A DNA stretch of 64,000 nt, taken from contig NZ_CP107970.1 of NCBI RefSeq assembly GCF_036090055.1, positions 2,234,501-2,298,500 on the forward strand, in the 5' to 3' direction. Under the pieces are notes generated by a model. That model saw only the letters and a program-made list of their open reading frames with translations. It had not been told where the DNA came from and did no database searches. Position numbers and translations under genes: made by a program. Below, one piece after another: positions 24,355 to 32,521 of the stretch (position 1 is its first letter; every line of letters starts with the position of its first letter). Source of the stretch: Nocardioides sp. NBC_00368 (GTDB lineage Bacteria; Actinomycetota; Actinomycetes; Propionibacteriales; Nocardioidaceae).

Positions 24355-25820
24355 GTTCCATCCTCGCCATCGACGCCGGCACCACCGGCGTCACCGCGCT
24401 GATCGTCACCGACAAGGGCGAGGTCGCGGCTCGGGGGTATGAGGAGTTCGACCAGCAGTTCCCCAGGCCGGGCTGGGTCGAGCACGTGCCGGAGGGGATC
24501 TGGCAGGCCACCCTCGAGGCGTGCCGTACGGTGCTCGCGGCCCACGGCCGCGACGACCTCGTCGGCATCGGAATCACCAACCAGCGCGAGACGGTCGTGC
24601 TCTGGGATCGCGAGACGCTGGGGTCGCCTCGGCGCGCGATCGTGTGGCAGGACCGGCGTACGACGGCGATGTGCTCCGCGATGGCGTCCCACGACGCCCG
24701 GGTCCGCGAGCTGACCGGCCTGCGCCTGGACCCCTACTTCACCGCCACCAAGCTGGCCTGGATCCGTGAGAACGAGCCGCACACCTGGACCCACGTGGAG
24801 TCGGGTCGCTACGCGATCGGCACCGTCGACTCCTACCTCATCGCCCGGATGACCCGGGGACTGCACCATGTCACCGACGTCTCCAACGCGTCGCGCACGA
24901 TGCTGTTCGACATCGGCGCCAACGACTGGTCCGACGAGCTGTGCGACCTGTTCGGAGTGCCGCGCGACGCGCTGCCGGAGATCGGACCCAACTGGGGCGA
25001 GGGCGTCGTCACCGACCCGCGCTCGTTCCTCGACCTCTCGCTGCCGATCGCCGGCGTGGCCGGTGACCAGCAGGCTGCCCTGTTCGGGCAGGCGGCGTTC
25101 GAGGTGGGCGACTCCAAGTGCACCTACGGCACCGGCTCGTTCGTGCTGACCAACACCGGCTCCGAGGCGAAGCGCTCGGACTCCGGGCTCCTCACCTCCC
25201 CCGGCTGGATGTCGCCGTCGGGAGAGGTCACCTACGTCCTCGAGGGCTCGATCTTCGTGACCGGGGCCGCGGTGCAGTGGCTGCGTGACGGCCTCCAGAT
25301 CATCGGCTCGGCCGCGGAGACCGAGGCCCTGGCGAGCACGGTCACCTCGTCCGAGGGCGTCGTGTTCGTACCCGCCCTGACCGGTCTCGGCGCGCCCCAC
25401 TGGGACCCCGACGCCCGCGGCACGATCATCGGCATCACCCGCGGCACCACCCGAGCCCACATCGTGCGGGCGACCCTGGAGGCGATCACCTTCGAGGTAC
25501 GCGACGTGATGGCCACCATGCCGACACCGGTCGCCTCGCTCAACGTCGACGGAGGCGCGGCCGCCAACAACCTGCTGTGCCAGCTCCAGGCCGACCAGCT
25601 CGGTGTCGACGTCTCCCGGCCACGTCACGTCGAGACCACCGGCCTTGGCGCCGCGTTCCTCGCCGGTCTCGGTGTCGGCGTGTGGTCGTCCTTCGACGAG
25701 ATCCGCGAGACCTGGGCCCTGGACCGCACCTTCTCCCCCGACGCCTCGCGCCGCGCCGCGGCCGACGAGGCGTACGCCTCGTGGACCAGGGCCGTCGAAC
25801 GTTCCCGGCAGTGGGCGTGA
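24351..25820 (+). CDS. glpK: Glycerol kinase (FGGY family)
   Basis: The 489-aa kinase phosphorylates glycerol to sn-glycerol-3-phosphate. It has the two FGGY halves: ILAIDAGTTGVTALI at the N-terminus, GITNQRETVVLWDRETL, WQDRRT, the VTDVSNASRTMLFDI segment, GVAGDQQAALFGQ, and GLGAPHWDPDARG toward the C-terminus. Neither a glycerol facilitator nor glycerol-3-phosphate dehydrogenase is adjacent, which is unusual for glpK operons. The GTG start overlaps the DUF1028 stop, and the phosphodiesterase gene follows after seven bases, so a role in phosphodiester or glycerol salvage is possible. Confidence 0.9.
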   Translation: MSSILAIDAGTTGVTALIVTDKGEVAARGYEEFDQQFPRPGWVEHVPEGIWQATLEACRTVLAAHGRDDLVGIGITNQRETVVLWDRETLGSPRRAIVWQDRRTTAMCSAMASHDARVRELTGLRLDPYFTATKLAWIRENEPHTWTHVESGRYAIGTVDSYLIARMTRGLHHVTDVSNASRTMLFDIGANDWSDELCDLFGVPRDALPEIGPNWGEGVVTDPRSFLDLSLPIAGVAGDQQAALFGQAAFEVGDSKCTYGTGSFVLTNTGSEAKRSDSGLLTSPGWMSPSGEVTYVLEGSIFVTGAAVQWLRDGLQIIGSAAETEALASTVTSSEGVVFVPALTGLGAPHWDPDARGTIIGITRGTTRAHIVRATLEAITFEVRDVMATMPTPVASLNVDGGAAANNLLCQLQADQLGVDVSRPRHVETTGLGAAFLAGLGVGVWSSFDEIRETWALDRTFSPDASRRAAADEAYASWTRAVERSRQWA

Positions 25821-25827
25821 GTCCTCG

Positions 25828-26700
25828 TTGACCCGGATCCTGCATCTCTCCGACACCCACGTCTCCGCGAGCGGCGTCGACATGGATGGCGTCGACGCGG
25901 TGGCCGCGCTCGAGGCGATCCTGCGCGACGCCCGCCACCTGCCCGGCCTGGATGCGGTCGTGGTCAGCGGTGACATCGCCGACGACGGCTCGGCCGAGGG
26001 CTGCCGGGCGGTCCTGGAGCGGGTCGGGGCGTTCGCTGCTGAGCGCGGCATCCCGCACATCTACTCGACCGGCAACCACGACGCCCGCAGACCGTTCCGC
26101 GAGGTGCTCGGCAGCGGGCACCGAGACGCCGACGGCAGCGACCGCGGTCGGCTGCTTGCCCCGGAGTCGGACCTGTGCGCGTCGGTCAGCTACCTCGGCG
26201 AGCTCCGGGTAGTCACCATCGACAGCCTCGTCCCGGGCCAGACCCACGGCTTCCTGGACGAGCACCAGCTGGCCTGCCTCGCGGCCGAGCTGGCCACCCC
26301 GACGCGCGACGGGACGGTCCTGGTGCTCCACCATCCGCCGCTCCACCTGGCCTCCCGCCCGTGGGTCGCCGACGTCGTCCTCCGCAACATCTCCGCCCTG
26401 GGCCGCGTGGTGCGCGGCAGCGACGTACGCGCGCTCCTCGCCGGCCACCTCCACTTCCAGGTCAGCGGCTTCCTTGCGGGCATCCCCGTCTGGGTGACCC
26501 CCGGCGTCGTCACCCGCATCGACACCACCGCACCCCCACATCTCGTACGCGGCGTGCTCGGTGCCGGCGCCTCCGTCGTCGACCTCGCCGACCCGGCCTC
26601 CCCCACCTTCCACGTGATCTCCGCCCGCGACCCGAGGGCGGGTGAGCAGGTCTACCTCTACGACGCCGCCTCCGGCAACGACGCCTTCGAAGAGCTCTGA
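25828..26700 (+). CDS. Calcineurin-like metallophosphoesterase (CpdA type)
   Basis: The 290-aa protein shows the full metallophosphoesterase motif set: SDTH (Asp9, His11), GDIADD (Asp49), GNHD (Asn83, His84, Asp85), HHPPLH (His168, His169) and GHLH (His207, His209). This is the class III phosphodiesterase pattern of CpdA and of glycerophosphodiesterases such as GpdQ. With glycerol kinase immediately upstream, hydrolysis of glycerophosphodiesters is an attractive guess, but cyclic nucleotides are equally possible. TTG 25828 is the only in-frame start close to the conserved N-terminus. Confidence 0.88.
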   Translation: MTRILHLSDTHVSASGVDMDGVDAVAALEAILRDARHLPGLDAVVVSGDIADDGSAEGCRAVLERVGAFAAERGIPHIYSTGNHDARRPFREVLGSGHRDADGSDRGRLLAPESDLCASVSYLGELRVVTIDSLVPGQTHGFLDEHQLACLAAELATPTRDGTVLVLHHPPLHLASRPWVADVVLRNISALGRVVRGSDVRALLAGHLHFQVSGFLAGIPVWVTPGVVTRIDTTAPPHLVRGVLGAGASVVDLADPASPTFHVISARDPRAGEQVYLYDAASGNDAFEEL

Positions 26701-26762
26701 TATCGGTGATCTTCCGGTAAAACCGTTTGTCACCGGCCAGCCGACACATCAACCTGTGCGCC

Positions 26763-27161
26763 ATGACTCTGCTGATGACGGATGGCGTGCCCGCTGGCCT
26801 GGACCACCGTGTCCTCCGCCCGCTGAACGCCTATGTACGCGGCCACGCCACCGGCGACCCGGCACACTTCCGCGACGCGTTCCTCCCCTCGGCCCACATC
26901 GAAGGCATCCGCGGCGGCGTTTTCGTCTCCTGGCCGCTGGAGGACTACTCCACCCTCTTCACCGGCTCACCCGCTCCGGATGAGAAGGACCGCGTACGCC
27001 GCCTCGACTCGGTCGAGGTCCACGGCACCGTCGGCGCTGCGACGATGACCCTCATCCACGGCCCCGACACGTTCACGGACGTCTTCCTGCTCGTGCACGT
27101 CGACGGCGCCTGGAAGATCGCGAACAAGGTCTACCACCGCCACGCTCAAGCGGCCGGGTAG
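26763..27161 (+). CDS. NTF2-like (lumazine-binding type) protein
   Basis: The 132-aa protein has the helix-then-sheet pattern of the SnoaL/NTF2 superfamily: PLNAYVRGHATGDPAHFRDAFLPSAHIEGI followed by strands ending VFLLVHVDGAWKIANKVYH. The sequence resembles the putative lumazine-binding group; the ligand is unknown. ATG 26763 is chosen, and the ATG at 26775 is an alternative. Its last 16 bases overlap the 3' end of the convergent HNH gene. It follows the phosphodiesterase after 62 bp that contain only a weak nested hairpin. Confidence 0.8.
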   Translation: MTLLMTDGVPAGLDHRVLRPLNAYVRGHATGDPAHFRDAFLPSAHIEGIRGGVFVSWPLEDYSTLFTGSPAPDEKDRVRRLDSVEVHGTVGAATMTLIHGPDTFTDVFLLVHVDGAWKIANKVYHRHAQAAG

Positions 27162-28435
27162 TCGAGGAGTAGGTCGCGCAGCACGAACTCGTCTCGGGAC
27201 AGCGTTGGTGGGTCGGGTGTCCAGGTGTCGGGTGGTGGGGTGGTGTAGGTGTGGCCGGTGGGTGTGATGGTGGTGATGCTGCCGTCGGGGCCGGGTCGGG
27301 CTTGCCAGCCGAGGGCTTCTTTGGCTTGGTTGCATCGTTCGCACAACCCCTGCAGATTCTGGGCGCTGGTTTCTCCGCCATCGGCGTGACGCTCGATGTG
27401 GTCGATGTTGCGGATCGGGGCGTCACAGCCGTTGGTGCGGCAGATCCCGCTCTCGCGGGTGGTGATGAACTCGGCGAGTCCGTCGGGGGCTTTGCGGGAG
27501 CGTGATTCCATCGCAACGAGTTGCCCGGCGGGGTCGGTGAACAGGCGGCGCACGAACACCTCGGCATCGGCCAGCGCCTCCCGCGCCCAGCTGGCGGGGA
27601 CCGGGCCGTAGCCCTCCACCAACGCGGGCTGGTCGCTGGTGTTGGCGAGTGAGTCGGCGGTCATGACGATCTTGACCTCGATCCGCGGCTTCGCCCCGGT
27701 CTCGCGGCCGGTGACGCGGTCGACCAGGGTGTCGGCCATGACCTGACCCCGGGTCCGTTCATCACCGGCGGCACGGGCGGCGTTGGCGGCCTGATCCAAG
27801 GCGGCGAACACGGCGACGCCGTCCTTGACCGGGAGCAGGGCGCCGAGCCAGGTCATCGTGTCCGGCGCCGGCCGCAGACCCACCCGGCGGTCTTTCTCGG
27901 CGTTGGCGGCGCGAGCGACGACGGAGGCTTGGTCGAGGGTGATGGCGAGCTTCTTGGCGGCGTTCTCGAGCTGTCGCAGCCCCATCGCGACCGCCTTCGC
28001 CGACTGCCCGTCCGACCCGATAGCGCAGAGTTCGTGGTCGATGACCCGGCGGTCCTCGCGTGAGAGGCAGGCGGTTTCGCGGGCGAGGATGGTGGCCTGC
28101 CACTGCGAGAACAACCCGGCCTTCATCAGGCTGAAGGTGTGGGGCATCTCGGCGAGGAGGATCTTCGCCAGCCCGAGCAGCTTCGCACCCTTGGCTGGTG
28201 AGACCCGCCGCGCCAGCGCAACCTGCGAGGCCACCCCTTCGCCGAGCTTCCGGGCAGGAACCCCGGCCTGGGCCTGTCGTGCCCGAACAGCTTCCTCCAG
28301 ACGTACCGAAGCCTCTGCCTGGACCGCCTCGGCGCGGCACTTCACCGCTTCGAGACGAGTTATCCAGTCGACCAGCTCACCCTCGGGCGCACCCGGTGGT
28401 GGCCCGTCGAGGAGGCGGTCGAGGGTCTCGTACAT
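27146..28435 (-). CDS. DUF222-HNH endonuclease (13E12-repeat family)
   Basis: The 429-aa protein has an N-terminal helical DUF222 domain (about residues 20-320) and a C-terminal HNH nuclease domain, CRTNGCDAPIRNIDHIERH followed by NLQGLCERCNQAKE, with paired cysteines for zinc. The family is multicopy in many actinobacteria (REP13E12 in M. tuberculosis) and behaves like a mobile or domesticated nuclease; its biological function is unsettled. It has a near-consensus leaderless promoter with TATAAT. It is flanked by repeat DNA and sits in the accessory block, which suggests recent acquisition. Confidence 0.92.
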   Translation of the reverse strand: MYETLDRLLDGPPPGAPEGELVDWITRLEAVKCRAEAVQAEASVRLEEAVRARQAQAGVPARKLGEGVASQVALARRVSPAKGAKLLGLAKILLAEMPHTFSLMKAGLFSQWQATILARETACLSREDRRVIDHELCAIGSDGQSAKAVAMGLRQLENAAKKLAITLDQASVVARAANAEKDRRVGLRPAPDTMTWLGALLPVKDGVAVFAALDQAANAARAAGDERTRGQVMADTLVDRVTGRETGAKPRIEVKIVMTADSLANTSDQPALVEGYGPVPASWAREALADAEVFVRRLFTDPAGQLVAMESRSRKAPDGLAEFITTRESGICRTNGCDAPIRNIDHIERHADGGETSAQNLQGLCERCNQAKEALGWQARPGPDGSITTITPTGHTYTTPPPDTWTPDPPTLSRDEFVLRDLLLDYPAA

Positions 28436-28442
28436 AGTGCTT

Positions 28443-28465
28443 ATTATATGCTATCGAGCAGCATA
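28443..28465 (-). promoter_or_regulatory. Promoter and inverted repeat of the HNH gene
   Basis: A perfect TATAAT box (28443-28448) lies seven bases before ATG 28435. Overlapping it is an inverted repeat, TATGCT (28447-28452) and AGCATA (28460-28465) with a 7-base spacer, positioned as an operator. Confidence 0.65.
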
Positions 28466-28568
28466 GTGCCACCTATTTTTGCTGGTCAGCAGCCAGTTAA
28501 GCAGTCTGCGAACAAGTCACGTGAGTGCTGCGCCACACCCTCGCCGCCGCCCCGATACAGGCGAAATC

Positions 28569-28659
28569 TTTCTCGATCGGGTGCCGGGTCAAGGATGGCC
28601 GAAGGCCACCGCGAAGCGGCGGGCGAAGCCCGTCCTTGACGCGGCGCGCGATCGAGAAA
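28569..28659. repeat. Cloverleaf-like structured repeat with three GAA-loop hairpins
   Basis: A long stem pairs 28569-28595 with 28633-28659 (24 of 27 positions complementary). It encloses three consecutive hairpins, each with a GAA loop: GGCC-GAA-GGCC (28597-28607), CCGC-GAA-GCGG (28609-28619) and CGGGC-GAA-GCCCG (28620-28632). The whole folds into a four-way junction. I recall similar GGCCGAAGGCC sequences dispersed in other actinobacteria, so this is probably a REP-type element. The 28436-28873 gap contains no gene I can support. Confidence 0.8.
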
Positions 28660-28730
28660 CACTAGAGAACGGGTCGGCGGCGAACCCTGAATCGAAGAAG
28701 CAGTCGCTAAGCGAGGTTTCCTCAAGGGGT

Positions 28731-28805
28731 GGTCTCGACAAGCTCGACCACCGGTGCTCGACCACCGGCGTACCGGGTCTCGACACGCCTCCGCCCACCA
28801 GCTCC
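28731..28805. repeat. REP-like GGTGGTC/GACCACC sequence
   Basis: GGTGGTCTCGACAAGCTCGACCACC, whose ends are reverse complements, is followed by further CTCGACCACCGG and GGTCTCGACACGCC segments. It resembles the repeat near 7232 and lies downstream of the xylanase gene, where it might also aid termination. Confidence 0.55.
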
Positions 28806-28873
28806 GACGGCGCACCCGAAGCCGAGCGGGACCCCGGCCGCAAACCCCCGACCAAGGCCCCGCCCATTCAAGA

Positions 28874-30199
28874 TCAGACCGCAGTACAGCTAGCAGTCGG
28901 CGTCGAGGTGTTCCCGCCCGAGTAGAGCGTGATCCCGAACTGGTTACCGTTGCCGTTCGGCGTGGCGGTAAGAGTCCCCGAGGTCCCCGAGACGGTGGCG
29001 TTCCACGAGTTCTGCAGACTCTGCCCCGACCCGGTGCTGATCCTGACGACCCAGTTGTTGGTGCCACTGACCGCGAAGACCGTGTTGAACCGGTCGCCCC
29101 ACGACTCGGTCCGGGTGACGGTCACCGCGCAGCTTCCCTGCGGCGGCGTGGTCCCACCATCGGCAGTGTTGAGCTGGTCGAGGACGTAGCCGTAGGCGAG
29201 CTTCTTGTTGCCGGACCCGTCGAAGAGCAGCGGGGTGTCCGAGGCGCGCCACGAGTCGGTGTCGCGTACGCCCCAGACCGTGATGCCCGTGCAGCGGGTG
29301 ACCGCCATGCAGGCCTGGGTGACGCCACGGAACTGCTCGGCCTGCGAGGTGCCGGAGCCGGCGATGTCGAGCTCGGTGATCTGTACGTCGACGCCCAGGT
29401 CGGCGAAGTTCTGCAGCGTGACGTGGTAGTTGCTTGGCACCGGGTTGCCGGAGTTGAAGTGGGCCTGGAAGCCGACGCAGTCGATGGGTACGCCGCGCGA
29501 CTTGAAGTCGCGGACCATGTTGTAGACGGCCTGCGTCTTCGCGTGGCTCCAGTTGTCGGTGTTGTAGTCGTTGTAGCAGAGCTTCGCGTTGGGGTCGGCG
29601 GAGCGGGCAGCACGGAAGGCGGCCTCGATCCAGTCGTTGCCGGTGCGCTGCAGGTTGGAGTTGCGGCGGGCCCCCGAGGAGCCGTCCTCGAAGGCCTCGT
29701 TCACGACGTCCCAGGCGTAGATCTTGCCCCGGTAGTGGCCCGCGACACCGGCGATGTGGTTGAGCATCGCGTTGCGAAGCGAGCTGCCCTCCATGTTCTG
29801 CATCCAGCCCGGCTGCTGGGAGTGCCAGGCCAGCGCGTGCCCACGGACTCGCTTGCCGTTCTGGAGGGCCCAGTTGGCGATCTGGTCTCCCGAGGAGAAG
29901 CTGAACTGGTTCTGCGACGGCTCGGTCGCGTCCATCTTCATCTCGTTCTCGGCGGTGATCATGTTGAATTCGCGGTTCGCGATGGTCGTGTACTGCGAAT
30001 CCGACATCCGGCTGGCCGCGATGGCGGTGCCGAAGTAGCGGCCGGACTCGGCAGCAGCGGCCTGCAGGGTGGAGCCGTCGGCCTGGGCCGGAGCGGCCGC
30101 AGAGACGACAGCGATGCCACTGGCGATCAGCATGGCGGCGACGGCGGCTCCTCGGGCCATCCGGGCACGCACGGGTCTAACTCGAACTCGGGTCATCAT
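28874..30199 (-). CDS. Secreted GH10 endo-1,4-beta-xylanase with CBM2
   Basis: The 441-aa protein starts with a basic signal peptide cleaved after AAPAQA (near residue 40). The GH10 barrel (about 45-340) includes ITAENEMKMD, GHALAWHSQQPGW, the acid/base Glu168 in WDVVNEAF and the nucleophile Glu276 in ITELDI. A short TPPQGS linker joins a family 2 carbohydrate-binding module (about 353-441) bounded by two cysteines. It should hydrolyse plant xylan outside the cell. No other xylan genes are near. A LacI-like operator overlaps the promoter. The isolated position between repeat DNA and unrelated genes hints at acquisition. Confidence 0.95.
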   Translation of the reverse strand: MMTRVRVRPVRARMARGAAVAAMLIASGIAVVSAAAPAQADGSTLQAAAAESGRYFGTAIAASRMSDSQYTTIANREFNMITAENEMKMDATEPSQNQFSFSSGDQIANWALQNGKRVRGHALAWHSQQPGWMQNMEGSSLRNAMLNHIAGVAGHYRGKIYAWDVVNEAFEDGSSGARRNSNLQRTGNDWIEAAFRAARSADPNAKLCYNDYNTDNWSHAKTQAVYNMVRDFKSRGVPIDCVGFQAHFNSGNPVPSNYHVTLQNFADLGVDVQITELDIAGSGTSQAEQFRGVTQACMAVTRCTGITVWGVRDTDSWRASDTPLLFDGSGNKKLAYGYVLDQLNTADGGTTPPQGSCAVTVTRTESWGDRFNTVFAVSGTNNWVVRISTGSGQSLQNSWNATVSGTSGTLTATPNGNGNQFGITLYSGGNTSTPTASCTAV

Positions 30200-30261
30200 C
30201 GATCCTGTTCTCTCGATTGAACGGCGGTCGGTGGTACCTCAGAGCTCGCGCGAACTCGGTC

Positions 30262-30294
30262 GAAAACGTTATCGACATCGTTTTACAGCGTCAA
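30262..30294 (-). promoter_or_regulatory. Xylanase promoter with LacI-type operator
   Basis: TTGACG (30289-30294), a 17-base spacer and TAACGT (30266-30271) form the promoter. The -10 lies within GATAACGTTTTC (30262-30273 on the minus strand), a near-perfect palindrome around AACGTT typical of LacI-family sugar regulators. Repression relieved by xylo-oligosaccharides is the likely logic; no such regulator gene is in the window. Confidence 0.65.
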
Positions 30295-30391
30295 TAGATT
30301 GAAGCCGATTTGCGTGACATTCCTCACACAGGAATCCTGTCGGCACAAAACCCCTACGACCCGCAGGCGCCGACATGACAGGCTCACCCGC

Positions 30392-30925
30392 GTGCCCTTC
30401 ACCCACCGCAGAGCGACACCGGACGACGTTCCCGCCCTGACCGCGATCATGGACACCTCGATCGCGGAGCTCCAGAAGGCGTTCCTGAGCGAGGCCCAGA
30501 TCGCGTCGAGCAGGATGGTGATGGGTATCGACACCCAGCTGATCGAGGACGGCACCTACTTCGTGGTCGAGGAGGGCGACGAGATCGCCGGCTGCGGCGG
30601 CTGGAGCAGGAGGGCGACGCTCTACGGCGGCGACCACACCCCCGGCCGCGAGCCGGCGCTCCTGGATCCCGCGACCGACCCGGCCAGGGTGCGAGCGATG
30701 TACACCAACCCCGCCTTCGCCCGACGCGGCGTCGGCCGGCTCATCCTCGACCTGTGCGAGCGCGCGGCGGCAGCGGAGGGCTTCACCACCCTCGAGCTGA
30801 TGGGCACCCTGTCGGGCGAGCCTCTCTACCAGGCGTACGGCTTCCGAGCCGTCGAACGGATCGAGGACGACCGCGGCGGTGCTCCAGTCCCGCTGGTCCG
30901 GATGCGGAAAGCCGTCACCGTCTGA
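30392..30925 (+). CDS. GNAT-family N-acetyltransferase
   Basis: The 177-aa protein has GNAT features: VPFTHRRATPDDVPAL at the start, AMYTNPAFARRGVGRLILDLCE containing the R-x-x-G-x-G acetyl-CoA loop, and LYQAYGFRAVERIE near the end. The substrate is unknown. GTG 30392 gives the family-like N-terminus. It is divergent from the xylanase and converges on a methyltransferase gene with three bases between stops. Confidence 0.87.
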   Translation: MPFTHRRATPDDVPALTAIMDTSIAELQKAFLSEAQIASSRMVMGIDTQLIEDGTYFVVEEGDEIAGCGGWSRRATLYGGDHTPGREPALLDPATDPARVRAMYTNPAFARRGVGRLILDLCERAAAAEGFTTLELMGTLSGEPLYQAYGFRAVERIEDDRGGAPVPLVRMRKAVTV

Positions 30926-30928
30926 CTC

Positions 30929-31600
30929 TCAACGCGCGAACGAGAAGAGCCGCTCCGGCAGAGTCCCTGCCGAAGCATCTGCAGAGCGTCGATGGACTCC
31001 GACTCGGAACCCGGCGTCGTCAGGGCGTACGAGCGACTCCGCGATGAACCCGTGACGAGCGAAGATCTCTCGGACGAGGTCTGCCGGATCCCCTGCGAAC
31101 GCGCTCAACTCGTCGTCTCCGAGGTGGGCGCCGCGTGTCCAGATCACAGCACCCCCGGGCGCCACGAGAGCGGGCAGTGCGCTGATCGTCGTCTCGAGGT
31201 CGGAGTCGGTGATGTTGCCGAAGACGCCGCAGGCCAGGAAGACATCAGCCGGCGGCAACCCGGCCAACACGCTCGCAAGCCCGGCGTCGGCGGTGCGCAC
31301 CTCCACACGGTCCAGACCCAGCGCCGCAGCATCGGCCCGCGCACGCTCGGCGAGTTCCGCGTCGAGGTCGACGAGAACGGCGTGGACGTCGCCGTCCGCC
31401 GATGCCAGGACCGGCAGCAGATCGCGGCCGTCGCCGGCGCAGATGCTGACCACATACGTGCGTGCACCACCACGGTCTGCGAGCAGACGCTCAATCTCGT
31501 TGCGCACGTTCTCGAGGCGCCGTACGAGGCTGGACCCCGGGTCCTCGTAGCGCTCGTGCCACTGCTGCCAGTCGGTGCTCACGGCCCGGGAGTCTGCCAT
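30929..31600 (-). CDS. SAM-dependent methyltransferase-like protein
   Basis: The 223-aa protein contains a class I methyltransferase core: YVVSICAGDGRDLLPVL (motif I), HAVLVDLDAELAERA (acidic loop) and DVFLACGVFGNI (motif IV region), then ISALPALVAPGGAVIWTR. The N-terminal helical part (WQQWHERYEDPGSSLVRRLENVRNEI) probably caps the site. The substrate is unknown. Its start ATG 31600 is two bases beyond the stop of the upstream coiled-coil gene, so the two probably share a transcript. Confidence 0.82.
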   Translation of the reverse strand: MADSRAVSTDWQQWHERYEDPGSSLVRRLENVRNEIERLLADRGGARTYVVSICAGDGRDLLPVLASADGDVHAVLVDLDAELAERARADAAALGLDRVEVRTADAGLASVLAGLPPADVFLACGVFGNITDSDLETTISALPALVAPGGAVIWTRGAHLGDDELSAFAGDPADLVREIFARHGFIAESLVRPDDAGFRVGVHRRSADASAGTLPERLFSFAR

Positions 31601-31602
31601 GC

Positions 31603-32505
31603 CTACCCGCCGAGCCGCTCCACCTCTTCGGCCGCCGAGTCCCGGGCGGCGGCCGCGTCCGAGACCGCGGTCTCGGCGGAGTCACGTGCGTCCTCCGCCT
31701 CGGTGAGCTCGTCCTCGACCTCGAGCGCCGTCTCCTCCAGATCGGCCAGCCGGCGGCGGAGCTCCTCGATCTCGGACTTCACCTGGAGCGAACGCGCCTC
31801 GACGTCCTTGAACGCCGAGACGGCCTTGTCCCGTTGAGCCTCGGCACCGGACAGCGCCGACTCCGCCTCCTCGAGCGCCTCTCGAGCCTCGTCGAGCGCC
31901 GCCGTGTCGGGCAGGTCCGGGACCGCCCGCAGCGGCTCGGGAGGCGGCGGGACGACCTCGGGGACCTCGAAGCCCAACGCGTCCGGCAGGGCGACGACGG
32001 ACGCCGCGTCCACGGCGTCGACGCCGGTGGCCGACAGCGCGGAGACGAGCAGGCCGCTGCGTACGGCCCGGGCGGCGGACTCGTCGATCATCGCCGCGGT
32101 CAGCGTCGCCTCGACCTGGGTCGCCACCGCCTCGGTCACCCGCAGACCGTGCTCGCGCGCGAGGCCGCGGGCGCGGGTCGTCACCGCCGCGGTCAGCTGT
32201 CGCCGCTGCTTGGTGAGCTCGCGCAGCTGGGCGGCGTCCATCCCGGTCTGCGCCTCGCGCAGCAGCGCACCGACCGAGATCACCTGTTCCACCTGCTCGG
32301 TCTCGTAGCGCACGAGCAGGTTGACCACCCATGCCGCGGTCGAGGGCTTCTTGAGCGCCTTGACCGGCCCCGCGAGCGGCGTGCCCTTCAGCCCCTTGGC
32401 GCGGGCGTCGCGCTCGGGGGTGAAGTCGCCCAGCGGCAGCCCGTAGAGCTCGGCCGCGATGTCGAGCAGGTCGGGAGCAGGTGCGTCGTCGCTCATGTCC
32501 GCCAT
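31603..32505 (-). CDS. Actinobacterial coiled-coil protein of unknown function
   Basis: The 300-aa acidic protein has a conserved N-terminal part (LYGLPLGDFTPERDARAKGL and KPSTAAWVVNLLVRYE) that I recall from other actinobacterial hypotheticals, a helical middle, a proline-rich hinge (VPPPPEPLRAVPDLP, about 190-205), and a long C-terminal coiled coil (about 210-298) of alternating Glu/Ala/Arg. No catalytic motif is visible. ATG 32505 or the ATG three codons later may be used. Confidence 0.78.
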   Translation of the reverse strand: MADMSDDAPAPDLLDIAAELYGLPLGDFTPERDARAKGLKGTPLAGPVKALKKPSTAAWVVNLLVRYETEQVEQVISVGALLREAQTGMDAAQLRELTKQRRQLTAAVTTRARGLAREHGLRVTEAVATQVEATLTAAMIDESAARAVRSGLLVSALSATGVDAVDAASVVALPDALGFEVPEVVPPPPEPLRAVPDLPDTAALDEAREALEEAESALSGAEAQRDKAVSAFKDVEARSLQVKSEIEELRRRLADLEETALEVEDELTEAEDARDSAETAVSDAAAARDSAAEEVERLGG

Positions 32506-32521
32506 CTCAGCACGTCGCCGA

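Noticed and set aside
28479..28925. 148-aa plus-strand frame upstream of the HNH gene
   Set aside because: It crosses the cloverleaf element and REP sequence and ends in the antisense of the xylanase gene; codon pattern and content are not protein-like.
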